A program made the position numbers and the translations under genes. A DNA stretch of 64,000 bases from contig DAOTUI010000283.1 in NCBI GenBank assembly GCA_034437035.1, positions 19,976-83,975 of the forward strand. Reading direction: 5' to 3'. Below are positions 1 through 8,067 of the stretch, piece after piece (position 1 is the first letter of the stretch; every line of letters begins with the position of its first letter). This stretch comes from CAKZQX01 sp034437035 (GTDB lineage Bacteria > Chloroflexota > Chloroflexia > Chloroflexales > Chloroflexaceae). The notes under the pieces were generated by a model. That model was not told the origin of the DNA and did not search any database. It worked only from the letters and a program-made list of their open reading frames with translations.

Positions 1-1006
1 GCATCACCCGCAGCACCTCGTCCAGAAGCGCTTCCCATGTAATCCAGGTATTGGGCGGCACACGGGCCAGGATATCAGTGATTGCGCGATGGGTCGCGGT
101 CAGGTCACGCTCAAAGGCATACCCCTTGATTTCAATGCCCAGGAACCGCTTGAGTTCATCCCACTCACTCTGCACCCAGCCCTCCAGCAGCCGGCGCCGG
201 CGTTCCAGTTGCGAGGCCTGCAGCCAGTCAGTTACCAGTGATGTCGGGCGTAACTCCTGCTCTGCCGTGATCCGCAGCAGGCCCGCTCCCTGCAGCAACA
301 GCCGGAGAAAATGCACATAGCGCCAGTGCTGCTCATAGGTGATGCCGCGCAGATCATCCTTACTCATCCCCCAGCGCTTTGCCAGCCGAAGCAGACTGGC
401 CTTGTTAATCCCGCGTCCCGGCACGACGATCAGATCACCGGCCTGTGCCAGCACCAGGATCGTCAATATATTCTGTTCGAGTGCTGCAAGGTCCGCCGGG
501 ATAACAATGGGGGGATCGGATGCGGGAGACAGATGCAGCGTCCGATCAGGCGGCGGTACGGTGGGCAACAACGGGCGCAGATCAACCGGGATAGTGTAGA
601 CCCGCATCCGCCCCTGTTGAGACGGCAGGATCAACCCCAGGATGAAGAGGCGTTCGGTGGTGGTGGGTGGTTCAGGCAGGTTCAGCAGGAACGTGCGCGG
701 ATTGGCATACTCAGCAGGTAACCGGACAGCGCCATATTCGCGCTCGAGTATGGCGGCAGGAAGCGTCCCCCCCTCGGCCAGCACACGATCAAGCGCGGCC
801 CGCTCCGGGGGAGTCAGAGTTGCCAGCATGTGCGCGACCATGGCGGGAGTCAGCGCAGCAGCGACGAGATCATCGGCAGCACTCTCCCGGTCCGCGTCAG
901 GCAGAGGCAGACCCCACAGACGCGCAAATGTCTCGCGTTCGGAAGCCGCGCAACTCCATAGCCAGGAGCGGATACTCTGCTCGGTTGTCGTTTCACGCTG
1001 TCGCAT
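1..1006 (-). CDS. Partial protein resembling helicase-associated (XPB/Ssl2 N-terminal-like) family
   Basis: An open frame runs from ATG at 1006 to the left edge without a stop, giving at least 335 residues of the N-terminal part. The sequence is mostly helical, with a motif of the type 'LTPPERAALDRVLAEGG' followed by 'NPRTFLLNLPEPPTTTERLFILGLI', then 'YTIPVDLRPLLP'. This pattern is typical of large bacterial proteins annotated as helicase-associated or helicase XPB-subunit N-terminal-like, with repeated winged-helix modules. The name comes from pattern recognition only; no helicase motif is visible in the part present. A near-perfect palindrome containing TATAAT lies just upstream of the ATG. 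The C-terminus is outside the window. Confidence 0.5.
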   Translation of the reverse strand, partial: MRQRETTTEQSIRSWLWSCAASERETFARLWGLPLPDADRESAADDLVAAALTPAMVAHMLATLTPPERAALDRVLAEGGTLPAAILEREYGAVRLPAEYANPRTFLLNLPEPPTTTERLFILGLILPSQQGRMRVYTIPVDLRPLLPTVPPPDRTLHLSPASDPPIVIPADLAALEQNILTILVLAQAGDLIVVPGRGINKASLLRLAKRWGMSKDDLRGITYEQHWRYVHFLRLLLQGAGLLRITAEQELRPTSLVTDWLQASQLERRRRLLEGWVQSEWDELKRFLGIEIKGYAFERDLTATHRAITDILARVPPNTWITWEALLDEVLRVM

Positions 1007-1013
1007 AGGCAAT

Positions 1014-1028
1014 GGCTATATTATAGCC
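1014..1028 (-). promoter_or_regulatory. Palindrome containing a -10 box next to the start codon
   Basis: GGCTATA and TATAGCC flank a single central base. Read on the minus strand the palindrome contains TATAAT (1025 to 1020), 13 bases before the ATG at 1006. That would place the transcript start only about six bases before the start codon. The symmetry could also be a repressor site; no matching -35 box was confirmed. Confidence 0.35.
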
Positions 1029-1287
1029 ACCGCTAGAGTGCAGGTCAATGCAAAAACCGGATGACATGGATGGGGCAGTAGCTTCGTCCAGGTTCGTCTC
1101 CGTGGTCCTTCCAGGTAATCTCCTCCACTTCTCAGGTTTAATCGGCGCGAGGTGCGACTGATTGGGGACACCTGGTCGAACAGAACAGTGATCTGGTGCA
1201 AAGATCCGCTTCACCTGCACTGCGGGCCGGGGGCACATATCTGAACGCGAGTAGAGAGGAACAGGGATGGCGCGCAGGTACCCAGAC

Positions 1288-1683
1288 CTAATGCGCTACT
1301 TTCGAGGGAGCCGGTGTAACTTCCCCGGAACGGTAGAGCAGTGCATGCACCTGGGCTAACAGGTTTTCCGGTTCGTAGGGCCAGACTACGTGATCATCAG
1401 CGCAGGCCCGTAGCGACGGTAACGGAACAGAGTAGACCCCATTGGTTAGAAACATAATCGGCACATGACTCTGCCGGCGTACTTCGCGGGCCAGATCAAG
1501 ACTGTTGGCCCCGGAGATGCGAGCATCAAGCAGCACCATGTCCGGCTGCACCCGGGTGACACAGCGCAGAAACCCGTCCCCGTCGCTGCACTCATGCACA
1601 GTGTACCCGGCCTCACTCAGGATAAAAGAAGATAACTCCCGGTGGAACACATTACTACTGGCAACGATAATATCCATAACCAT
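1288..1683 (-). CDS. Stand-alone response-regulator receiver domain, degenerate
   Basis: This 131-residue protein is a single receiver (CheY-like) domain with no output domain. The phospho-acceptor aspartate is kept in 'VLLDARISG' (near residue 53), and the following beta strand 'VPIMFLTN' has the usual hydroxyl residue. The N-terminal acidic pair normally found after the first strand is replaced ('IIVASSN'), and the conserved lysine before the last helix is missing ('VVWPYEPENLL'). The protein therefore probably binds magnesium poorly and may act as an unphosphorylated adaptor. I chose the start at 1683 because AAGGAT lies a few bases upstream. The gene stands alone with no kinase beside it. 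Confidence 0.75.
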   Translation of the reverse strand: MVMDIIVASSNVFHRELSSFILSEAGYTVHECSDGDGFLRCVTRVQPDMVLLDARISGANSLDLAREVRRQSHVPIMFLTNGVYSVPLPSLRACADDHVVWPYEPENLLAQVHALLYRSGEVTPAPSKVAH

Positions 1684-2129
1684 CTCATCCTTCTCGGCCT
1701 GTCATTGTCCGACAGGCACGAACCGACGTTATTCAAATCCGCATATTGTATGCGGCCCGCAGGTTGTTTCGCATCATTCAACTACACAACTACACTTCAG
1801 TAACGCAGGAATGCAACAGGTAGACAAAACAGCTATTTTCCTTGAACAGGCATTTGTATCTATGCAAATATCGCCAAACTGATCTTTGCATTGGTAGATG
1901 ACATTAGTCTGCGCCGTCAACGGCTGACATAGTTATACTAATTACCCGATGGAAACTATGATTTTAAGCATAGAGAAGTCAGTTACAGGCTAGTTACGTA
2001 ACTCACAAAGATTGCCTGTACGTTGCAGCACAAATATTCTGCGTTCACATCTTTTGGCGTGCGGGAGCCATGTGTCGACCGACGGTGGTACAGGCGCAAG
2101 CCAGGCTTGCGCACTCCACATCCCGCATT
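1684..2129. other. Intergenic region with one strong hairpin
   Basis: I see no convincing gene here. It is richer in A and T than its neighbours. At 2094-2112 a perfect hairpin (GCGCAAGCC, one base, GGCTTGCGC) lies 18 bases beyond the stop of the glycosyltransferase gene. It may act as a terminator for that gene, although no T run follows. Confidence 0.4.
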
Positions 2130-3056
2130 TCAATCTTCAGTGTAGAGCGACGCATGCGCAACTGACCGCCGCCGTTTGCGCACAAATCGGGGCAGCGCCC
2201 GCAGAGCCGCGACCTGACCACGCAGGCGCGCGCGTGCGGCCGGTTCGCGCATATGCCGGAGGGAGTGCAGGAGAAAGCCAAACTGCGATGCCAGCAGGCG
2301 CGGCCAGTAGCGCCGGACCAGGGGCAGCGGCATATTTTTAGCCCATACCAGGGGGAAGTTGCGTCCACAGTAGTAACTCGCCAGCGCACCGCCGCCGGTT
2401 GCACTGAGCCGATGGTAAACAACCGCCGTCGGCACAAAGATTGTGCGCATGCCCTGGAGCCGCGCACGTACATTCAGATCCACATCCTCGCAGTACATCA
2501 CCAGATCCTCGTCAAACACCCGCCCATCCAGGGCCAGCGCATCGAGGGCACTCCGGTGGTAGGCCGCTGCTCCGGCACACGGCCCGAAGACCTCGGTTAT
2601 GGCATCGTACTGCCCATGATCCCGCTCCCAGACGCCCCGGCTGCCGGGGACGCCATTCACCCGGTAGAAATCGCCGGCAGAATGTAGATGATCGCGGCGG
2701 TCAAAGAGCAGCAGTTTGCCGGCGGCAAAGGCATAGGCCGGGTAGCGCTCCAGGGTACCCACCAGGTGCTCCAGCCAGCGCGGGTGCGCCTCGGTGTCGT
2801 TGTTGAGCAGCACAACCATCTCGTTGTTAGTTATGTCAAGTGCGGCATTTACGGCGGCGGCCAGGCCACGATTCTGGGGCAGCGGCAGCACGCGCACCTC
2901 GGGATAGCGCGCCGCCAGCAGCGCCGGCGAGTCATCGCGGCTGCCATCATCGACCAGCGTGACCACGAAGTCGCGCCGCGTCTGTGCGCGCAGCGCATCC
3001 AGGCAGGTAGGCAGCAGGGCCGCGCCGTTATAGTTGGGGATGATAAGATCAATCAT
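2130..3056 (-). CDS. Family 2 glycosyltransferase
   Basis: This 308-residue protein is a GT-A fold glycosyltransferase of the rhamnosyltransferase/WcaA type. It would transfer a sugar from a nucleotide donor to a surface polysaccharide or lipid intermediate at the inner face of the membrane. The N-terminal 'IDLIIPNYNGAALL' and 'TLVDDGSRDDS' form the nucleotide-binding region. 'MVVLLNNDTE' carries the metal-binding acidic motif, and 'MYCEDVDLNVRARLQG' fits the ED(V/I)DL catalytic region. The start is six bases after the stop of the methyltransferase gene, so it is probably co-transcribed with the restriction-modification genes and rfbD. Acceptor and sugar cannot be told. Confidence 0.85.
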   Translation of the reverse strand: MIDLIIPNYNGAALLPTCLDALRAQTRRDFVVTLVDDGSRDDSPALLAARYPEVRVLPLPQNRGLAAAVNAALDITNNEMVVLLNNDTEAHPRWLEHLVGTLERYPAYAFAAGKLLLFDRRDHLHSAGDFYRVNGVPGSRGVWERDHGQYDAITEVFGPCAGAAAYHRSALDALALDGRVFDEDLVMYCEDVDLNVRARLQGMRTIFVPTAVVYHRLSATGGGALASYYCGRNFPLVWAKNMPLPLVRRYWPRLLASQFGFLLHSLRHMREPAARARLRGQVAALRALPRFVRKRRRSVAHASLYTED

Positions 3057-3062
3057 GGGCTG

Positions 3063-4382
3063 TCACTGGCGTTCGAGGATTAAGATATGCTCTTCAACCG
3101 CCATTTTTGTGGCGGTTGCGCGCCGGGTGCGCCAGACGATCGTCTCCAGTTCGCGGTAGGCTAACGTGTCGCAGGCGATCAGGCGCAGCAACCGGGCCGT
3201 TTGCACCGGCACGCGGAAAAAACTCATCTGATCGCCAACCACCAGCGCCACCTTCCCACCAGGACGCACCACCGCTTGCAACTGACGCAACACGCGGTAC
3301 ATTCCGCCGAAATACTCGGTGACAACGCGATGGTAGAGCCGTTCAAAGCCGGAGGTTGCACCCCGCGCGATCCGCTGTTCTTCAATCTCCTGGGCCACTG
3401 CCTGAATCTCCGGGATATGCTGCACATAGGCTGCGTCGTTGTCCGCAACAAAAATATTACGTGTATGCGAACGTAACATCGCATCTTTTATCCGGCGCAG
3501 ATCCTGTTTCTGCTGAATAAAACCCATCAGGACCAGTTCCAGACGAGTGGTACGCGTATAATCTTTTTCATTCGGATAGGGCGGCGAGGTAATCACTGCA
3601 TCAACCGGTTCCGAAACCAGTTCGGCCAGATGCCGCGCATCACCGGCATACACCGTCGTTCGACCCGGATTGACAATCGCCTGCACGGCCGCCAGATCAT
3701 GCGCGATACGCTGCAGGCGGCCGGCAAATGCGCCATAGACATCAGCATCATCACGCGTTTTTGAAACATAGACCTCCGGGCCAAACCCCAGGTTCGACAC
3801 GTCACTGACCACCGCAGCCATAAGCGCCAGTCGGAACAGATCAGTAACGGCATCGTCTGGCAGCATGTCAACTGCCTGCCTGACCATCAATATTTTTTGC
3901 AACGGGACGGGACTGATCCAGTTTTTGGGCAAGAGCGCCGCTAACTCCGCCTCATCGTATCCGGCATGTTCACAGAACTGGTTGCCCGGTGCTAGAAGAT
4001 CATCAAAGGATCGTTGAAGTGGATATGTTTTGCCAATGGCAGCAAGTGCCGGCTCCAGCATGTGCAGCAACTCCCGCCGACGCCGATCAAACTCCGTCAG
4101 ATCGATATCCCAGGTAGTTTTGACCCGACTGGCAAAGGTCGTCATTGGATTGGCATCTATGCCGATGGAGTAGATTCCCCGTTTCTTGCACTCGACCAGG
4201 GTTGTTCCGGTGCCGGCAAATGGATCGAGCACCGTCTGCCCTGGACAAATAGCAAACTGGTCAAGCAACTGGGTGACGAGATGGTCAGGATAGGAGAGCA
4301 CAAATCGGTACCAGTCATGGACGCATGCATTCTCAAGCTGTTGCATGGTGTGATTAGTTCTGGCTTTACGCGCCAATATCAT
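3063..4382 (-). CDS. DNA amino-methyltransferase of a restriction-modification system
   Basis: This 439-residue enzyme would methylate an exocyclic amino group (N4-cytosine or N6-adenine) in the site cut by the upstream endonuclease. The S-adenosylmethionine motif 'LDPFAGTGTTLVECKKRG' lies near residue 50 and the catalytic motif 'ITSPPYPNEKDY' near residue 265. Motif I therefore comes first and about 200 residues separate the two, an arrangement resembling the alpha class. The SPPY form is common in N4-cytosine enzymes, but this does not settle the base. The ATG overlaps the endonuclease stop by four bases, with GGGAG just upstream, implying translational coupling. Confidence 0.85.
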   Translation of the reverse strand: MILARKARTNHTMQQLENACVHDWYRFVLSYPDHLVTQLLDQFAICPGQTVLDPFAGTGTTLVECKKRGIYSIGIDANPMTTFASRVKTTWDIDLTEFDRRRRELLHMLEPALAAIGKTYPLQRSFDDLLAPGNQFCEHAGYDEAELAALLPKNWISPVPLQKILMVRQAVDMLPDDAVTDLFRLALMAAVVSDVSNLGFGPEVYVSKTRDDADVYGAFAGRLQRIAHDLAAVQAIVNPGRTTVYAGDARHLAELVSEPVDAVITSPPYPNEKDYTRTTRLELVLMGFIQQKQDLRRIKDAMLRSHTRNIFVADNDAAYVQHIPEIQAVAQEIEEQRIARGATSGFERLYHRVVTEYFGGMYRVLRQLQAVVRPGGKVALVVGDQMSFFRVPVQTARLLRLIACDTLAYRELETIVWRTRRATATKMAVEEHILILERQ

Positions 4383-5167
4383 ATCTCCCTATACAGTTCA
4401 TAACGTTTATAACGCTTTGTTGCTATGAGATTAGACTCAGTGCTAGTGTTAAATTCCATAAAGAGGTAAGACCCATCAGACAAAATCTTTATACCAATGG
4501 GTCGAACAGTTAGATCAATAAAATTCTGTTGCGCGAACTTGACCATCTGAGTAATCTGAACAACGCCTAAACGGTCCTTTGGCGATGCGGATTTTGCTTC
4601 TACTGGCAATATAAACCCGCGTCCGTCAGCGTCTATACCAATGTACAAGTCATCAACTTCAACCTGTCCAACACCACGAACTGTTGTCCTAAAGTGACCT
4701 TGAAGATGGTAAGTTGTTAGTGAAGTAAATGTATCTATCAAGCGATTATAACGAACACGCGCCAGAACAGCCTGTTCATCTTTACTCTGGTATTTTAGAA
4801 GTATTTGTGGTGTAGAGTCGAGAATACGAGTTATCTCTACATCAGTTGGAATGTCCACGTAAGGAGAACGCAGCAGATGAACGAATACATATTTACCTTT
4901 ACCGGCTCCATCTATCGCCCAATTCCCATGTTCCAGAATGGATGCAGGTAATGAAGAACGTCCAGTACGATACGTATATGCAATATCAGGAACATTGTTA
5001 ATTACCAAACCAAGCTCATTAATTGCACGAACAATGTCCGCCTTGGTGAAAGGTAAGCGATCAGTATCCGGGTTATTCTTACGCAAAAGCTCAAAAACTC
5101 GCGCAATAACCCGGTCATATTCGCGCTGTGTGGTACCACCTTGTTCAGAAAGTAATGGCTCTTCCAC
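4379..5167 (-). CDS. Type II restriction endonuclease, PD-(D/E)XK fold (probable)
   Basis: The 262-residue protein has a PD-(D/E)XK signature: an aspartate in 'VEVDDLYIGID', then 'FILPVEAKS' (the E-x-K pair) and a following helix with Q ('GVVQITQMVKFAQQ'). N-terminal residues 15-60 look like a helix-turn-helix. Its partner is the methyltransferase, whose start overlaps this stop. Base composition is clearly lower in G+C than both neighbours (for example 21 of 60 bases in 4441-4500), which suggests recent acquisition. The only in-frame start is GTG at 5167, with no strong ribosome-binding site. Function is inferred from motif plus context; the recognition site is unknown. Confidence 0.75.
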   Translation of the reverse strand: MEEPLLSEQGGTTQREYDRVIARVFELLRKNNPDTDRLPFTKADIVRAINELGLVINNVPDIAYTYRTGRSSLPASILEHGNWAIDGAGKGKYVFVHLLRSPYVDIPTDVEITRILDSTPQILLKYQSKDEQAVLARVRYNRLIDTFTSLTTYHLQGHFRTTVRGVGQVEVDDLYIGIDADGRGFILPVEAKSASPKDRLGVVQITQMVKFAQQNFIDLTVRPIGIKILSDGSYLFMEFNTSTESNLIATKRYKRYELYREI

Positions 5168-5189
5168 TATGATATAACTTTATTTTCTC

Positions 5190-6038
5190 TTAGCCCTGTA
5201 ACTGCAACGCCTGCAGATAGGCCGCCAGCGCCTCTTGCCAGGGGCGGAGCGTGATACCCAGGGCACTCCCGGCAATATTTGCCAGCGCCGTGTAGGGTGG
5301 CGGTGTGCTGGCGCGCTGATACTCGGCCAGGGTGATGGGGGTCAGCGGTACCGCGTCATACCCGGCCTGGCGCATAATCTCCTGGGCAAACGCGTAGCGG
5401 GAGCAGAATCCGCTGTTGGTGAAATGGTAGGTGCCGTAGAAGGGCAGATTGATCAGATGTGCAACCGCTTCGGCCAGATCCGGCGCATAGGTCGGGTTGC
5501 CAATCTCATCGGCAACTATACGCAGGCCCGTCTCAGGTGGATTTGCCGCCAGCCGCAGGATAGTCCGCACAAAGTTGCGTTCGCCTCCAAAGAGCCAGGC
5601 GATCCGCACAATGTAGAAGCGCTGCAGCAACTCGCGCACAACCTGTTCGCCCACCCATTTGGATTGACCATATGGATTGATCGGACCCACTGGATCATAC
5701 TCGGTGTAAGGCGTGTCGGCGGTGCCCGGAAAGACCTCATTGGTGCTGATATAGACCAGGGGCACATCCAGTTGCCGGCAGGCCAGCGCAACATACCGGG
5801 TACCCAGACCGTTGATGCGGTAGGCCGGCAGCGGGTCTTGCGCGCATCCATCAACGTTGGTGTAGGCCGCCGGGTGGAGCACCAGGTGAGCATTGGTAGC
5901 AACGATCTGAGCAACGGCATCGGGCCGGCCCAGGTCAAAGTCACCCTCGTTTAACGTTACGATATCATGTTCCGGGGCCAGCGTGGCACAGAGCGCGCTC
6001 CCCAGTTGTCCGTTCGCTCCCGTGATTGCGATACGCAT
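5190..6038 (-). CDS. rfbD: dTDP-4-dehydrorhamnose reductase
   Basis: This 282-residue protein is an extended short-chain dehydrogenase that makes the last step of dTDP-L-rhamnose synthesis, reducing dTDP-4-keto-L-rhamnose with NAD(P)H. The N-terminal 'ITGANGQLG' is the Rossmann nucleotide-binding loop. 'YISTNEVF' and 'YGQSKWVGE' carry the catalytic Thr and the Tyr-x-x-x-Lys pair, and 'RIAWLFG' is typical of RfbD. Length matches the family. It heads a minus-strand block with the restriction-modification pair and a glycosyltransferase. The other rhamnose genes (rfbA, B, C) are not in the window. Confidence 0.9.
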   Translation of the reverse strand: MRIAITGANGQLGSALCATLAPEHDIVTLNEGDFDLGRPDAVAQIVATNAHLVLHPAAYTNVDGCAQDPLPAYRINGLGTRYVALACRQLDVPLVYISTNEVFPGTADTPYTEYDPVGPINPYGQSKWVGEQVVRELLQRFYIVRIAWLFGGERNFVRTILRLAANPPETGLRIVADEIGNPTYAPDLAEAVAHLINLPFYGTYHFTNSGFCSRYAFAQEIMRQAGYDAVPLTPITLAEYQRASTPPPYTALANIAGSALGITLRPWQEALAAYLQALQLQG

Positions 6039-6157
6039 AGTTTATAATTCCGTAGTCGGTAGGCCGTAGCCCGTAGCCCGTGACCGCACGGCAAGAGTAG
6101 CAGATTGGGGGGATGGCGTCAACTATTACCGGATACCGTTTGTCAATTGCCAATCGC

Positions 6158-6186
6158 TTGACATATCTACGCCATATGAGTATACT
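6158..6186 (+). promoter_or_regulatory. Consensus sigma-70-type promoter of the Nudix regulator
   Basis: TTGACA at 6158-6163 is followed after exactly 17 bases by TATACT at 6181-6186. Transcription would start near 6193, inside the palindrome described next. The regulator's AAGGAG (6212-6217) and ATG (6224) follow. Confidence 0.8.
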
Positions 6187-6206
6187 TAGTGTGTAAATAA
6201 CACTAA
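6186..6206. promoter_or_regulatory. Palindromic operator, probably for NrtR
   Basis: TTAGTGT (6186-6192) and ACACTAA (6200-6206) form a perfect inverted repeat with a 7-base A/T-rich centre. It overlaps the last base of the -10 box and the predicted transcription start, an ideal position for repression. As it sits directly before an NrtR-type gene, autoregulation is the simplest reading. NrtR proteins are known to bind palindromes of about this size and to release them on binding ADP-ribose or related NAD metabolites. Confidence 0.65.
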
Positions 6207-6223
6207 ATACCAAGGAGCCTGGA

Positions 6224-6949
6224 ATGGAGGAGACCGCCGAAACATACGATGCTTCGCGCTACGAGCGGCCATCGGTTACGGTGGACGTGGTGATCTTTAC
6301 GGTTATCAACGGCGAACTGCATGTGCTGATGGTGCAGCGGCGGCGCTGGCCCTACGAGGGCTATTGGGCAGTGCCCGGCGGCTTTATCAACATGGATGAA
6401 TCGCTGGAGCAGGCCGCGCGCCGTGAACTGGAGGAGGAAACCGGCGTGCGTAATGTCTACCTGGAGCAACTCTACACGTTTGGCAATCCCCAGCGCGATC
6501 CGCGCACGCGGGTTATCAGCGTCGCCTATATTGCTATTGTCCGCGCCGATGTGCAGGAGCTGCATGTGAGTGACGAGAGCAGCGATGTACGCTGGTTCCC
6601 GGTACGCGCGCTCCCGGAAAAGCCGGCATTTGATCATGAAGAGATCCTGAACTATGCCCTCTCGCGCCTGCGTTCCAAACTCGAGTATACTACACTGGCA
6701 TTTCAACTGCTGCCGGAGGTGTTCAGTATCCTGGAGTTGAAGCATATCTACGAGCAGATCCTGGGCGAGTCGCTGGACAAGGGGAACTTCTACCGGAAGA
6801 TCAAAGAGGCCGGCATCCTGGAAGAGACGAGCATGGTGCGTGAGGGACGCGGACGGCCAACGCGGTTGTGGCGCTTCAAGCGTGATCGGGGAGACAAGCA
6901 GTTTGTGTTCCGCTGGCGTGAGGATCGTCTCGACGATGAAAATGGATGA
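6224..6949 (+). CDS. nrtR: NrtR-type Nudix/winged-helix transcriptional regulator
   Basis: The 241-residue protein joins an N-terminal Nudix domain to a C-terminal winged helix. The Nudix box is intact (starting GGFINMDES and ending RELEEETGV, near residues 53-75), so it could still hydrolyse or bind ADP-ribose-like ligands. The C-terminal part ('LKHIYEQILGESLDKGNFYRK', then 'GRGRPTRLWRF') is the DNA-binding domain found in NrtR repressors of NAD metabolism. The ribosome-binding site AAGGAG is seven bases upstream. A palindromic operator overlaps its promoter, and the next gene is a nicotinamidase-type hydrolase, both fitting control of NAD salvage. Confidence 0.85.
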   Translation: MEETAETYDASRYERPSVTVDVVIFTVINGELHVLMVQRRRWPYEGYWAVPGGFINMDESLEQAARRELEEETGVRNVYLEQLYTFGNPQRDPRTRVISVAYIAIVRADVQELHVSDESSDVRWFPVRALPEKPAFDHEEILNYALSRLRSKLEYTTLAFQLLPEVFSILELKHIYEQILGESLDKGNFYRKIKEAGILEETSMVREGRGRPTRLWRFKRDRGDKQFVFRWREDRLDDENG

Positions 6950-7002
6950 TGAACCTGGTAGGGGGCGAAAGATTTTTTGCCCCTTCCGGGTTCGCAGGTT
7001 CA
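6950..7002 (+). terminator. Two-tier hairpin after the Nudix regulator
   Basis: Directly after the stop codon, TGAACCTG (6950-6957) pairs with CAGGTTCA (6995-7002). Inside it GGGGCGAAA pairs with TTTTGCCCC, which contains a T run. It could end the regulator transcript and reduce read-through into the nicotinamidase gene. Confidence 0.5.
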
Positions 7003-7029
7003 CACCAACCGTCTAGGGACGGTAAACGG

Positions 7030-7112
7030 AACAGGACATGCTGCCGCAGGTACAGTGTGCCGCTATCGAAGTTAAACGTCCGGGTTGCGCGCCCACTGCG
7101 TAACGGATATCG
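7030..7112 (+). mobile_element. MITE copy A, right half only
   Basis: It contains the core CATGCTGCCGCAGG, then GTTAAACGTCCGGGTTG and the end CACTGCGTAACG. These match the right half of the ~195-bp MITE seen elsewhere in the window. The left half and central stem are missing. It lies between the Nudix regulator and the nicotinamidase gene. Confidence 0.55.
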
Positions 7113-7168
7113 GTAAAGGTCCGTGTTTCTGGATGAAGTGTTCTGAATACACAAAGGAGTGTGGTGTT

Positions 7169-7885
7169 ATGTCTGGTAAAATCAATCTGCTTGATCAGTC
7201 GCGGCCCTTCCTGGCCTACCTGAGTGACTGGTACGACAATCTGCCCGAAGTTGCGTTTGCCGACGTTGTCGCCGGGCAGCCGGAGCAGGTAGCGCTCTTC
7301 TCGGTGGATATGATTAATGGGTTTTGCAAAGAGGGACCGCTGGCGGGTGAGCGCGTGGGCGCGCTGATCGAGCCGGTCGTCACGCTGTTCCGGCAGGCAC
7401 ACGATCTGGGGGTGCGCGCATTTCTGCTGGCCCAGGATAGTCATGATCCCGATACGCCTGAGTTTGCCGCCTACCCGGCCCACTGTGTCGCCGGGACATT
7501 CGAGAGTCAGGCGGTTGCCGAGATCCAGGAACTGCCATTTGTTAATGAGATGACAACCATCACCAAAAACTCGTTGAGCGCCGATATCGGTACCGAACTG
7601 GGGAACTGGATCAGCGAACGGCCCCAACTCAGCACCTTTGTGATCGTCGGCGACTGTACCGATCTCTGCGTCTACAGCGCGGCCATGCATCTGCGACTCT
7701 ATGCCAATGCGCACAATCTGCAGCGCCGGGTGATTGTTCCGGCGGGTGCGGTAGATACCTTCGACACGCCGGTCAGCGTGGCGCGCGATCAGGACATCAA
7801 GGCCCACCCCGGCGATCTGCACCATGTCCTCTTCCTGCATCATATGGCAATGAATGGAGTTGAAGTGGTTGCGCACCTGACTTGA
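7169..7885 (+). CDS. Nicotinamidase-type cysteine hydrolase (isochorismatase superfamily)
   Basis: The 238-residue protein probably converts nicotinamide to nicotinate in NAD salvage. The catalytic Asp is in 'FSVDMINGFCKEG', the Lys in 'TITKNSL', and the Cys in 'VGDCTDLCVYSAA'. Metal ligands are suggested by 'QDSHDPDTPEF' and 'YPAHCV', which match the nicotinamidase Asp/His pattern. I start it at ATG 7169 because AAAGGAG lies nine bases upstream; the frame extends further but without a signal. It follows the NrtR-type regulator, which supports the NAD role. Other isochorismatase-fold substrates remain possible. Confidence 0.8.
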   Translation: MSGKINLLDQSRPFLAYLSDWYDNLPEVAFADVVAGQPEQVALFSVDMINGFCKEGPLAGERVGALIEPVVTLFRQAHDLGVRAFLLAQDSHDPDTPEFAAYPAHCVAGTFESQAVAEIQELPFVNEMTTITKNSLSADIGTELGNWISERPQLSTFVIVGDCTDLCVYSAAMHLRLYANAHNLQRRVIVPAGAVDTFDTPVSVARDQDIKAHPGDLHHVLFLHHMAMNGVEVVAHLT

Positions 7886-7919
7886 TAGCGGGTAGCAGAG
7901 TGGGGCAGTGGACCGGCTG

Positions 7920-7941
7920 CGGACGCGCAGAAGTGCGTCCC
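7920..7941. repeat. Small palindrome GGACGCGCAGAAGTGCGTCC
   Basis: A short imperfect palindrome lies between the nicotinamidase gene and accB. A close relative (GGGACGCGCTTCTGCGCGTCC) lies near 37977-37997 inside the pseudogene zone, so it is a small dispersed repeat. No function can be assigned. Confidence 0.45.
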
Positions 7942-8067
7942 TACAGAAAAAATTCTATACTGCGTAGAGGGTAGGCATTCCGCTCCGTTTGACGGAGATG
8001 CCGTTATTCTGCTACAATCGCGCGGTGGTAGTAGTGGCTTTCACAATAGGAACAAGATGGTTACGAT

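Noticed and set aside
6203..7003. Long minus-strand open frame opposite the Nudix regulator
   Set aside because: It lies wholly antisense to a gene with an intact Nudix box, promoter and ribosome-binding site.
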